Source: Clostridiales bacterium (GTDB lineage: Bacteria > Bacillota > Clostridia > Saccharofermentanales > DTU023). Taken from it: a stretch of DNA of 31,798 bases. The position numbers and the translations under genes are program-made. The notes beneath the pieces are model-generated. The model made no database searches, was not told where the DNA came from, and saw only the letters and a list, made by a program, of their open reading frames with translations. This document shows, in pieces, positions 1 through 6,670 of this stretch (position 1 is the first letter of the stretch; each line of letters starts with the position of its first letter). Location: the NCBI GenBank assembly GCA_004556455.1, contig SFGY01000017.1, positions 1 to 31,798 of the forward strand, given 5' to 3'.

Positions 1-795
1 GATGAACGAGATCATCCAAGTCGCACGGGAATACCCCTGTTTCGAGGACTTCGACTTTCGGAAAAGCAACCAGAAAACGGACTTCATCCGAAAATGGTAT
101 GCATTGAACTGTTCATCAGATTCGAAGGAGTGGAACAGGAAGTGCATTTTGTCGATCCTCTTGTCCGTATGCCAGTGTCCGCAGAACCACGCCTTGTATT
201 CGATGGCTTCCTCGATGGTATCAAGCCAACGCTCTGTACTGTCATCCACGGTGCTCTGGTCGATGCCACCGAGGAACATCTCGGTTGGCTCGTACTTAAA
301 CGGGCATGTATGCGACAAGACTATGTCGAAGGGCTTGCTTTTGATCTGCTGCTTTACGAATGCCTTGATCTCAGGCGATGGCTGCTCATCAGGCCACCAG
401 CCCCAGCCGCGGCTTAACCGGTAGTACTTGTCCACACTGTAGGCGCCGCCGATCACAAGGTAGCGGAGTCCGTTCAGCGTATAGATCTCGCCGTCTTTGG
501 CAAAGATCAGATTGGGATACTCCGGCTGAACCCATGCCTTCCCGCCATTCCACTCTGTTTCAGCATATCCCGGTATGGTGTTCGGACGCCTTTCATGGTT
601 CCCGTGAATACAGAGGAACACCGTTCCGGCGTCATTGAGAAAGGCTTTCAGCAGGTTGTCCCGGCGGCCTGTATAATAGTTCGCTCCAACATCCCCCAGG
701 AGGACGATCACGTCCTCCATGGTGGGATGTATTCTATTTACGAAGTCAGCAATACCATCGACTGCGCCGTGGATATCGCCCGTGAAATAGATCAT
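1..795 (-). CDS. Calcineurin-like metallophosphoesterase (3' end off the window)
   Basis: Predicted metal-dependent phosphoesterase; substrate unknown. From the N-terminus the reading frame shows the metal-binding signatures of the family: GDIHG at residues 6-10, GDVG followed by an invariant-type Asn, GNHE near residue 66, an LSH near residue 160 and GHWH near residue 206. The start at 795 has GGAAGGA about nine bases upstream and a TATAAT at 819-824. The frame stays open to the window edge. After about residue 230 (FHSFESDEQFN), where such proteins usually end, the translation turns into a low-quality Lys/Ser/Trp-rich string. This suggests the true 3' end was replaced by foreign sequence near position 100. 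The fold is clear; the biological role is not. Confidence 0.8.
   Translation of the reverse strand, partial: MIYFTGDIHGAVDGIADFVNRIHPTMEDVIVLLGDVGANYYTGRRDNLLKAFLNDAGTVFLCIHGNHERRPNTIPGYAETEWNGGKAWVQPEYPNLIFAKDGEIYTLNGLRYLVIGGAYSVDKYYRLSRGWGWWPDEQPSPEIKAFVKQQIKSKPFDIVLSHTCPFKYEPTEMFLGGIDQSTVDDSTERWLDTIEEAIEYKAWFCGHWHTDKRIDKMHFLFHSFESDEQFNAYHFRMKSVFWLLFRKSKSSKQGYSRATWMISFI
2..103 (+). pseudogene. Possible fragment of an ICE sigma-factor-like small protein
   Basis: The first ~33 codons from the ATG at 2 read like a protein (MNEIIQVAREYPCFEDFDF, then KTDFIRKWY). They resemble, from memory, the N-terminal part of a small sigma-70-like/HTH protein found near conjugation genes in clostridial elements, where the RKWY segment normally continues with a charged HTH region. 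Here it changes into antisense of the phosphoesterase after about position 100. If right, this is a broken remnant on the opposite strand and marks a rearrangement junction. The family assignment rests on recollection only. Confidence 0.28.
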
Positions 796-818
796 CGTTC
801 ATCATCCTTCCGCACTTT

Positions 819-824
819 ATTATA
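819..824 (-). promoter_or_regulatory. Putative -10 box of the phosphoesterase gene
   Basis: TATAAT on the minus strand, 24 bases upstream of the start codon at 795. No good -35 hexamer is seen at the usual distance. Confidence 0.4.
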
Positions 825-855
825 CTGATGAGCCCTTGAAAAATCTTGATTTTCC

Positions 856-913
856 CGAAAATGTAATCGGATTCGGCGAAAATGTAATACCGGCAGCAAG
901 ACACAATACCGGC
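856..913. repeat. Short direct repeats upstream of the phosphoesterase
   Basis: CGAAAATGTAAT occurs twice, at 856-867 and 877-888 (21 bp apart, two helical turns). It is followed by AATACCGGC twice, at 886-894 and 905-913 (19 bp apart). They lie just upstream of the phosphoesterase -10 box, so they could be regulator-binding repeats. No more can be said from sequence alone. The rest of 796-1035 holds no gene. Confidence 0.5.
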
Positions 914-1035
914 GGCATCCGCACAAGTCCAGAGAGAACACAAATAAACCGACCAGGCCAACTTCGAATTCATAAACCAGGAGTGAAGTTGTTGACTTTC
1001 GGTCGATTGCGTCTCTCAAAAAGTATCCATATAAT

Positions 1036-1398
1036 TTACTTGCGCCGGGTCAGGAGAAGGTGCCTGTTCTCCCGCATGGCTGTTTTTGCAGTCTTCAGCA
1101 TCGACAGAAGGACTCGCTTCTCATACTCGCTGCAGTCCGCGATTAGAGAGGCAAACTCGTGGTTTGCCACCTTGATGTTGTTCTCGATGTTGTCCTTGAG
1201 AAGTTCGTCCGCGGAAACCTGAAGTGCATTTGCGATGGAGACGAAGGTGTCGAGACTCATGCACTTCAGCCCGCCTTCGATGTAGCTGAGGTAGGTTGGA
1301 GACTTGTCGATGATCTCCGAGAGCTTCTGCTGGGAGAGACCGCGACGCTTTCTGATCTCCCCGATGTGTTTGCCGATTTGCACGAAATTGATTGCCAT
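1036..1398 (-). CDS. XRE/Cro-family HTH transcriptional regulator
   Basis: A 120-residue protein with an N-terminal helix-turn-helix of the XRE class at about residues 9-67 (GLSQQKLSEIIDKSPTYLSYIEGG, ending in NALQVSADELL), then a C-terminal helical part likely used for dimerisation. AAGGAGG lies at 1406-1412, six bases before the start. It is divergent to a related regulator at 1537, and both share the (N/E)ALQVSAD(E/V)LL segment, so they are probably ancient duplicates. The promoter region contains an 11-bp perfect inverted repeat next to a minus-strand TATAAT (1430-1435), which fits autorepression. It probably controls element functions in the manner of phage or ICE repressor pairs. Confidence 0.85.
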   Translation of the reverse strand: MAINFVQIGKHIGEIRKRRGLSQQKLSEIIDKSPTYLSYIEGGLKCMSLDTFVSIANALQVSADELLKDNIENNIKVANHEFASLIADCSEYEKRVLLSMLKTAKTAMRENRHLLLTRRK

Positions 1399-1429
1399 AA
1401 TAGAACCTCCTTAAAATAAAGTTGGTTCT

Positions 1430-1494
1430 ATTATAGCGTAAACCCGAAATGATGGCGTTTACGCTATGGTAACTTGGCGTAATCCCGATATAAT
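1430..1494. promoter_or_regulatory. Divergent promoter region with an 11-bp inverted-repeat operator
   Basis: ATAGCGTAAAC (1433-1443) and GTTTACGCTAT (1457-1467) form a perfect 11-bp inverted repeat with a 13-bp spacer. A further half-site-like GCGTAA lies at 1477-1482. The left arm overlaps a minus-strand TATAAT (1430-1435) and the right arm lies upstream of a plus-strand TATAAT (1489-1494). The geometry suits a dimeric XRE repressor controlling both divergent genes; which of the two binds is not known. Confidence 0.7.
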
Positions 1495-1498
1495 TTTA

Positions 1499-1521
1499 TT
1501 AGGGTATGTGCTTAACCCTAA
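1499..1521 (+). promoter_or_regulatory. Second small inverted repeat just before the plus-strand XRE gene
   Basis: TTAGGGT (1499-1505) and ACCCTAA (1515-1521) form a 7-bp perfect inverted repeat directly downstream of the plus-strand -10 box and upstream of the Shine-Dalgarno. It could be an operator or an mRNA structure affecting translation. Confidence 0.4.
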
Positions 1522-1536
1522 ATGGAGGTGAGAGAA

Positions 1537-1905
1537 ATGGGAGTCAATCCGCGATCAGAGGCTGTCGTAGAAGTAGGAAAACGAATCCGCGAAATACGTG
1601 TAAAGAAGAATATGAGCCAGGCTGATCTTGCGGATAAGGCGAACATCTCACTTTCTCAGGTCAGCGATATTGAAACCGGAAAGTCCTCAATGAGACTGAC
1701 AACCTTTATCGGCATCGTTGAAGCACTGCAGGTTTCTGCCGATGTGCTCCTTCGCTCAGACATTCCCGAAGTAAACAATCTCTACAAGAGCGAGTTCGCC
1801 GAAGTCCTGGAGGGCTGCACCCCGACGGAAATCGATTCGATTCTCAAGATCGTTAAGGAAGTCAAACGATCAATGCATACGCCAAAGCCGGATAACATCT
1901 TTTAA
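1537..1905 (+). CDS. XRE/Cro-family HTH transcriptional regulator
   Basis: A 122-residue protein with an XRE-type helix-turn-helix at about residues 12-70 (NMSQADLADKANISLSQVSD, then VEALQVSADVLLR) and a short helical tail. The ATG at 1537 is preferred over an in-frame ATG at 1522 because GGAGGTGAG ends five bases before it, while 1522 lies upstream of that site. A TATAAT sits at 1489-1494. Two hairpins with T-runs follow the stop. It is related to the divergent regulator at 1036-1398 and probably acts with it as a two-repressor switch; targets beyond the local region are inference. Confidence 0.85.
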   Translation: MGVNPRSEAVVEVGKRIREIRVKKNMSQADLADKANISLSQVSDIETGKSSMRLTTFIGIVEALQVSADVLLRSDIPEVNNLYKSEFAEVLEGCTPTEIDSILKIVKEVKRSMHTPKPDNIF

Positions 1906-1939
1906 CAGGTCAGATTTGTTTCTGGCCTGCTATTTTTTT
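1906..1939 (+). terminator. Rho-independent terminator after the XRE gene
   Basis: CAGGTCAGA (1906-1914) pairs with TCTGGCCTG (1921-1929) with one G-T pair, a six-base loop and a run of seven T from 1933. It starts right after the stop codon. Confidence 0.8.
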
Positions 1940-1949
1940 GCCTTTCATA

Positions 1950-1991
1950 AACCGAGAGTCATTGACTTGACCCTCGGTTTATTCTTTTTTT
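1950..1991 (+). terminator. Second terminator-like hairpin
   Basis: AACCGAGAGTCA (1950-1961) pairs with TGACCCTCGGTT (1968-1979) with one mismatch, followed by ATTCTTTTTTT. Back-to-back terminators isolate the XRE gene from the recombinase operon that starts at 2045. Confidence 0.7.
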
Positions 1992-2008
1992 CGGCTTTAG
2001 CCGTTAAA

Positions 2009-2021
2009 ATGTGCTTATCCC
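2009..2021 (+). promoter_or_regulatory. Leader motif shared with the XRE gene
   Basis: ATGTGCTTATCCC here matches ATGTGCTTAACCC at 1506-1518 in 12 of 13 bases. In both cases a TGGAGGTG Shine-Dalgarno follows within about 20 bases. The same regulator may act on both leaders, or one arose by duplication. A TAAAAT at 2005-2010 is a possible -10 box. Confidence 0.4.
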
Positions 2022-2044
2022 GATGTCACATGGAGGTGCTCACT

Positions 2045-2671
2045 ATGTCCGAAGAGCTGGAAGTATTCAATAAACTTGCAGAGGCGGAAGCTATTCCAGA
2101 CTTCTCGGTTCCCTTCACGGGGAACTATGAGCTTGATCAGAAGATTGTTGAACACAAGGCGTGGCTGAAATCGATCCGGCACGAACAGCCAAGCCCAAAG
2201 CATCATTACCGTGTCGGCATCTATATTCGCTATTTCAATCAGACAAAACATGACAACTACCTGGAGTACCACATCCGGCAGTACCAGGATACAATGGCAC
2301 TTCTTCCGAACTGGGAGCTGGTTGACTTCTACATTAACGAGGGAGCCACCGCGCCGAATATGGAAAGCGCCAGGGAGTGGTGCAGGCTGCTGGATGACTG
2401 CTTCGCCGGTAAGGTTGATCTGGTCATCACACAGAAGGTGTCAAACGTCTCAAAGAAGCATTACGAGATCACGATCCTGGCTCGTATGCTTGCTGCTCTT
2501 GAGAAACCGGTTGGGATCTACTTCGTTTCGGAAAACATCTTCACGCTCGCGTCCTATTATCAGCACGACAACCACGACACAGAGTTCTTTCCTTCAGAGG
2601 ATTGGAAACTGTTGCCGGATGATGAGGCAGAGGAAAAACCACTATTGATCGGAGGTGATGCGGATGCGTGA
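2045..2671 (+). CDS. Catalytically dead resolvase-domain protein (recombinase paralog)
   Basis: A 208-residue protein. Residues ~56-190 follow the serine-resolvase catalytic fold: RVGIYIRY matches RVAIYVRV of the next gene, LPNWELVDFYINEG matches HPNWTLVKIYADEG, and CFAGKVDLVITQKVS matches CRAGKIDMIITKSVS. The catalytic serine position is Phe64, and the SRFAR arginine motif is replaced by SNVSK, so no strand cleavage is expected. It ends without the Recombinase (DNA-binding) domain. The ATG at 2045 is preceded by TGGAGGTG; frame upstream of it crosses a terminator. It overlaps the active recombinase gene by 8 bases. A regulatory subunit or directionality partner of that recombinase is a reasonable inference. 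Confidence 0.8.
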   Translation: MSEELEVFNKLAEAEAIPDFSVPFTGNYELDQKIVEHKAWLKSIRHEQPSPKHHYRVGIYIRYFNQTKHDNYLEYHIRQYQDTMALLPNWELVDFYINEGATAPNMESAREWCRLLDDCFAGKVDLVITQKVSNVSKKHYEITILARMLAALEKPVGIYFVSENIFTLASYYQHDNHDTEFFPSEDWKLLPDDEAEEKPLLIGGDADA

Positions 2672-4571
2672 TACTGAAACCAAGCGCAGGAAGGAACAGC
2701 AGAAGCAGAAGGTCAAGAAGCGGTATAACGTAACCATTGACCCAGAGAACTACTTGTTCATTCCCGCCAAGAAGCAGACGGACTACTACGACAATGACGT
2801 CAACCAGCGGGTTGCGATTTACGTCCGCGTCTCGACTGATGACGTCCGTCAGACCACTTCGTATGAACTGCAGAAGAAGTATTATGAGGAGTTTGTTACA
2901 CGGCATCCGAACTGGACGCTGGTCAAGATCTACGCCGACGAAGGCATCAGCGGAACTTCTCTTAAAAAGCGTGATGAATTCAATAAAATGATTGCCGACT
3001 GTCGCGCCGGGAAGATCGACATGATTATCACCAAGTCAGTTTCCCGTTTTGCAAGAAACGTGGAGGATTTCATCGGCACGGTTCGCAGTCTTGCAGAGCT
3101 CAAACCTCGGGTCGGAGTCTTCTTTGAGTCTGAGGCGATCTTCTCGCTGAACGATGACTCACAAATGGCACTGACCTTCCAGGCTACCATGGCAGAGGAA
3201 GAGTCCCATACCCGAAGCCGCAGCATGGAAACATCGCTTCGGATGCGGTTGGATCACGGCATACCTCTTACTCCCAAGCTTTTTGGATATACCCATGACG
3301 AGGAGGGAGAGCTTCAGATAAATCCCGAAGAGGCGCCGACCGTCAAGCTCATGTTCTATATGTACCTCTACGGATATTCTACCCAGCAGATAGCCGATAC
3401 TCTCATTGCACAGGAGCGTCTGTCCTATTTCGGGAAGCTCTGCTGGACTGCAAGCGGCGTAGCGTCAGTACTTCGAAATGAACGCCACTGCGGCGACGTC
3501 CTGACGCGCAAAACATATACCGAAAACTACCGAACCCATCGAACGCTGAAGAACTTCGGAGAGAAGCCGCAGAGCTGGTACTTTAATCATCACACGGCGA
3601 TTGTCTCCCGTGATGACTTCAATGCTGTTCAGCAAATGCTGGACAATGCCAAGTACGGAAACAAGTCAATTCTTCCCGAGCTGCGGGTGATCGAGACCGG
3701 AGTCCTGAAGGGTTTTGTGACCATCAATCCGCGCTGGGCGGGATTCAAGGCGGCAGACTATATGAGTGCGGCTCAGAGCGTATACGTTACCTCGGATGAC
3801 AGCCCCGCGGAAGTGCAGGAACCGGAGGATATTACTATCGAGGTAGAAGCAGGCGATTTTGACCTGCGCGGGTTTGAGATTGCCAGGACAGAGTTCTTTG
3901 GAACCTATTCGAGCCCGACCGTCACCTTTGCGGATCGGAAGATCAAGTTCAGCGCGGAATGCATCAAGAAGTTTGGAACGAAGAACTATGTGGAGCTGCT
4001 CATCAATCCGGTGGAGATGAAATTTGCCGTGCGGCCGACCGATCCGGGCAACCGTAATGGCGTTGTGATTTCCAAAACGTGCGGCGGCAGGCCGAAGCCG
4101 AGAGATATTCCTTCGGCTGCGTTCAGCGATACTGTATTCTCTCTGTTCGGCTGGAATACCGACTGCAAATATCGCATGACCGGCGTCCTGTGCGAGGGTG
4201 AAGGCGAACTCGCCTACATCTTTGATGTGCAGGACTCGGAGGCGTTCTTCAAATCCTATGTTCTTCCGACAAAGGCGCAGGGAGAAGACGGAGAAAACAA
4301 TGTTCAGCCCCTTATGCCTGTGGGCAAGCACATTCGGGCAATTCCGGCTCAGTGGACAAGAACCTTCGGAAAAGAGTTCTATCTCCACGAGCAGCCGCTG
4401 TCAGCCCTTGCCAGCATGACGAAGTCGGATTGGGAATTGCGTATGAAGGGGCAGCTTTATGAAACCGGGAAAAAGTTACATGTCACCGGCTACGATGAAC
4501 TGAGACAGTACATTACAAGTGAATTGGGCGGCGTGATGCCGCAGGAGGTAAGCGATGGAAATCTGGAATGA
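2664..4571 (+). CDS. Large serine recombinase with an atypical C-terminal module
   Basis: A 635-residue site-specific recombinase, likely integrase/excisionase of a mobile element. The resolvase domain spans ~49-195 with nucleophile Ser57 (YVRVSTDD), GISGTSL, SRFARN and EEESHTRS; the Recombinase domain spans ~205-310 (LFGYTHDEEG to LRNERHCGDVLTRKTY). It lacks the usual CxxC zinc ribbon and coiled coil. Instead residues ~385-600 carry a module (FDLRGFEIARTEFF, NYVELLINP, FGWNTDCKYRMTGVL) that recurs as separate proteins in the next two genes. The ATG at 2664 has GGAGG eight bases upstream; an ATG at 2658 is too close. It is coupled to the dead paralog upstream and overlaps the next gene by 17 bases. 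Confidence 0.9.
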   Translation: MRDTETKRRKEQQKQKVKKRYNVTIDPENYLFIPAKKQTDYYDNDVNQRVAIYVRVSTDDVRQTTSYELQKKYYEEFVTRHPNWTLVKIYADEGISGTSLKKRDEFNKMIADCRAGKIDMIITKSVSRFARNVEDFIGTVRSLAELKPRVGVFFESEAIFSLNDDSQMALTFQATMAEEESHTRSRSMETSLRMRLDHGIPLTPKLFGYTHDEEGELQINPEEAPTVKLMFYMYLYGYSTQQIADTLIAQERLSYFGKLCWTASGVASVLRNERHCGDVLTRKTYTENYRTHRTLKNFGEKPQSWYFNHHTAIVSRDDFNAVQQMLDNAKYGNKSILPELRVIETGVLKGFVTINPRWAGFKAADYMSAAQSVYVTSDDSPAEVQEPEDITIEVEAGDFDLRGFEIARTEFFGTYSSPTVTFADRKIKFSAECIKKFGTKNYVELLINPVEMKFAVRPTDPGNRNGVVISKTCGGRPKPRDIPSAAFSDTVFSLFGWNTDCKYRMTGVLCEGEGELAYIFDVQDSEAFFKSYVLPTKAQGEDGENNVQPLMPVGKHIRAIPAQWTRTFGKEFYLHEQPLSALASMTKSDWELRMKGQLYETGKKLHVTGYDELRQYITSELGGVMPQEVSDGNLE

Positions 4572-5334
4572 TGAAAGCCGCATGGGGCAGCCTTCCGCTG
4601 TGTATCAGGTGGCGGAGAGCAAGGAGCGGAATAACCCCGAATCGCCTTTACTTGAAAAGGGCGATGAGATCATTGACATGGGCGAAGACTTCGATTTTGA
4701 AGGATTCCAGGTTGTTCGGAGGGAGTTCTTCGCGCATCTGACTGAGCCCGCTGTCACCTTCAATAACTGCCGGTTCTATGTGAACAGCGCATGCCTGAAC
4801 AAGTTCCCTGATACAGACTATGTTCAGGTTCTGGTGAACCGCAATACGAAAATCATGGCGCTTCGTCCCTGCGCGGAGAATGCCAGGGACTCCTTCGCCT
4901 GGTGCAGTGCGGCCAAGGGGAAAGGAAAACGGAAGCCCAAGCAGACGACCTGCAAACTGTTTTTTGCAAAGATTGTCTCTCTGATGGAGTGGAACCCCGA
5001 CTATAGGTACAAGCTGCTCGGCAAGCTGATCCATGCCAACGGGCAGTACATGATCGCATTCGATCTCACTGCTACGGAGGTATATCAGCGGACTTTCCCC
5101 GAAGGAGCGAAACCGAAGACTTCGAGAACGCCGGTGTTTCCAGCCGGATGGCAGGATCAGTTCGGCCTTCCGTACAAAGAACACCAGCAGTCGATGCAGA
5201 TCAATATCTTCGATGGGTACGCAATCTACTCAATCAAGGATACCTCTGCGCAGGATTCTGACGAGGAGGAGAAGCAGGCTTCCTCCGAGTCGCAAACTCC
5301 TCCGCAGGAGCAGCCGATGGAGGTGCGTCCATGA
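4555..5334 (+). CDS. Stand-alone homolog of the recombinase C-terminal module
   Basis: 259 residues. About residues 40-200 align with the C-terminal half of the upstream recombinase: FDFEGFQVVRREFF with FDLRGFEIARTEFF, DYVQVLVNRNTKIMALRP with NYVELLINPVEMKFAVRP, and SLMEWNPDYRYKLLGKL with SLFGWNTDCKYRMTGVL. A basic stretch (KGKGKRKPKQ) sits mid-protein and the C-terminus is a Gln/Glu/Ser-rich low-complexity tail. The start at 4555 follows AGGAGG by seven bases and overlaps the recombinase gene. No catalytic motif is visible. It may be a DNA-binding or architectural partner of the recombinase; the function is unknown. Confidence 0.8.
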   Translation: MEIWNDESRMGQPSAVYQVAESKERNNPESPLLEKGDEIIDMGEDFDFEGFQVVRREFFAHLTEPAVTFNNCRFYVNSACLNKFPDTDYVQVLVNRNTKIMALRPCAENARDSFAWCSAAKGKGKRKPKQTTCKLFFAKIVSLMEWNPDYRYKLLGKLIHANGQYMIAFDLTATEVYQRTFPEGAKPKTSRTPVFPAGWQDQFGLPYKEHQQSMQINIFDGYAIYSIKDTSAQDSDEEEKQASSESQTPPQEQPMEVRP

Positions 5335-5705
5335 GTGAGTCAGGAAATGTTGCCGTAACAATGGCGGTCGATACAAAGAAGTATGGCATCCGTATTCACA
5401 AAGCGTTGTTCCGTCAGCTCGGAGAGCCGAGGTATATTCAACTCCTTGTGAATCCGGACGACGGTGTGGTAGCAATTCAGACCGTTGAAAAGGAAATGTC
5501 GGGAGGACAGACACATCGCATCGTAGAGAAGCGCATGCATTCGGAAAACTCCTATGAGATCTACAGCAGGCCTTTTATACGGAAGCTGCGGGAAGTGGAG
5601 CCGGGGATCGAAGACGGCGGCGCGTATCGGCTCACAGGCAGTGTCATCCCGTCGCTGAAGGTTGCTGTCTTCTCCCTTAAGACTTTACAGAGAATGGATC
5701 GGTAG
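5331..5705 (+). CDS. Small homolog of the recombinase C-terminal module
   Basis: 124 residues, a minimal version of the module in the two preceding genes: YGIRIHKALFRQLGEPRYIQ, LLVNPDDGVVAIQ, and later AYRLTGSVIPSLKVAVFSL, which matches YRMTGVL.../YKLLGKL... of its neighbours. It has neither resolvase domain nor acidic tail. The start overlaps the previous stop (ATGA) with GGAGGTG just upstream. It was probably made together with the recombinase and the 259-residue protein. The beta-rich pattern with LLVNP is reminiscent of SpoVT/AbrB-like DNA-binding folds, but that is a guess. Confidence 0.75.
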   Translation: MSESGNVAVTMAVDTKKYGIRIHKALFRQLGEPRYIQLLVNPDDGVVAIQTVEKEMSGGQTHRIVEKRMHSENSYEIYSRPFIRKLREVEPGIEDGGAYRLTGSVIPSLKVAVFSLKTLQRMDR

Positions 5706-5713
5706 GAATCGTT

Positions 5714-6670
5714 ATGGATGAGAAAACCATTAGGCCTCTAAAGATAGAACCGAAATTCAAGAATCTGATCCGGCCGCTTCAGAGGAAGGAATACCTTCAG
5801 CTTGAGCAGAACATCCTCTCCGACGGCTGCCGTGATCCGATCATCGCATGGAACGGGGTTATCGTTGACGGTCATAATCGCTATGAGATATGCATGCGGC
5901 ATCAGATTCCCTTTGCCGTCCTTGAGATGGAGTTCTCCTGTGAGGCGGAAGTCATCGCCTGGATCTGCGCCAATCAGCTTGGCAGAAGGAACATCTCCGA
6001 GGAAACCCGGAAGTATCTGATAGGCAAGCAATTTGAGGCTGAGAAGCTGGCCGGAGCAGTCAAGAATCCAAATGGAAATAATCAGTACAGCACAATTGAT
6101 GAGGCGGACGTCATCGCTCCCCAGGAGCGAGATGAGGAGACGCACTCTCGCAGTAAGACAGCAGAGAGAATCGCAAAGGACAATCATATCTCAAAGGCTA
6201 CTGTCGAAAAGTACGCCATCTATGCCAGAGCCATGGACGCTCTTGGTGAGAAAGACGCAGAGATTATTCCGAGAATACTGTCCGGGCAGTACAAGATAGC
6301 CCATAAAAACGTAGTAGAGCTTTCTAAACTAAGCCCGCCGGAGATAAAGAAGGTCGAGCGGAGGATTAAAAAAATGCAGCAACCATTCATCCAGTATAAC
6401 CAAAGCAGAAATGCCATCAGTGAGGTTTCGGAAGGCGCCAGAGGAACTATGGCAGTCACATCAATCAAAGACATGCCGGCATTTGACCCGGACGCTGACA
6501 TTAACGGTCTTGCTTTGACCATTCCTTCCTGGTCAAGCTCCATCGACAGGGTCCTGAAACGAACGGATTTGTCCATTATCTCGTCCCATGCAAGAGAAGG
6601 ACTCGTCAGGCAGCTTCTTTCTCTGACTGATCATGTGAGTGATCTGCTGGACGCTATCAAGGAGGACTGA
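5714..6670 (+). CDS. ParB/Spo0J-like N-terminal domain protein
   Basis: 318 residues. An N-terminal ParB-superfamily domain (~1-95) is recognised by the order YLQLEQNILSDGCRDPIIAW, IVDGHNRYEIC (the DGHxR box) and EAEVIAWICANQLGRRN. The middle part (~95-215) contains an HTH-like segment (SKTAERIAKDNHISKATVEKYA) as in ParB-type DNA-binding regions. The C-terminus ends in a helical stretch (~270-318). Eight bases separate it from the preceding gene, and its stop abuts the next start. Likely a DNA-binding/nuclease-fold protein in element maintenance, partition or replication. No ParA is seen in the window. Confidence 0.8.
   Translation: MDEKTIRPLKIEPKFKNLIRPLQRKEYLQLEQNILSDGCRDPIIAWNGVIVDGHNRYEICMRHQIPFAVLEMEFSCEAEVIAWICANQLGRRNISEETRKYLIGKQFEAEKLAGAVKNPNGNNQYSTIDEADVIAPQERDEETHSRSKTAERIAKDNHISKATVEKYAIYARAMDALGEKDAEIIPRILSGQYKIAHKNVVELSKLSPPEIKKVERRIKKMQQPFIQYNQSRNAISEVSEGARGTMAVTSIKDMPAFDPDADINGLALTIPSWSSSIDRVLKRTDLSIISSHAREGLVRQLLSLTDHVSDLLDAIKED

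Noticed and set aside
856..913. Start of a CRISPR array
   Set aside because: Only two copies of very short repeats, no spacers of uniform length and no cas genes in the window.
1916..2044. N-terminal extension of the dead resolvase gene upstream of 2045
   Set aside because: The frame upstream passes through a terminator hairpin and its T-run; the ATG at 2045 has the Shine-Dalgarno.
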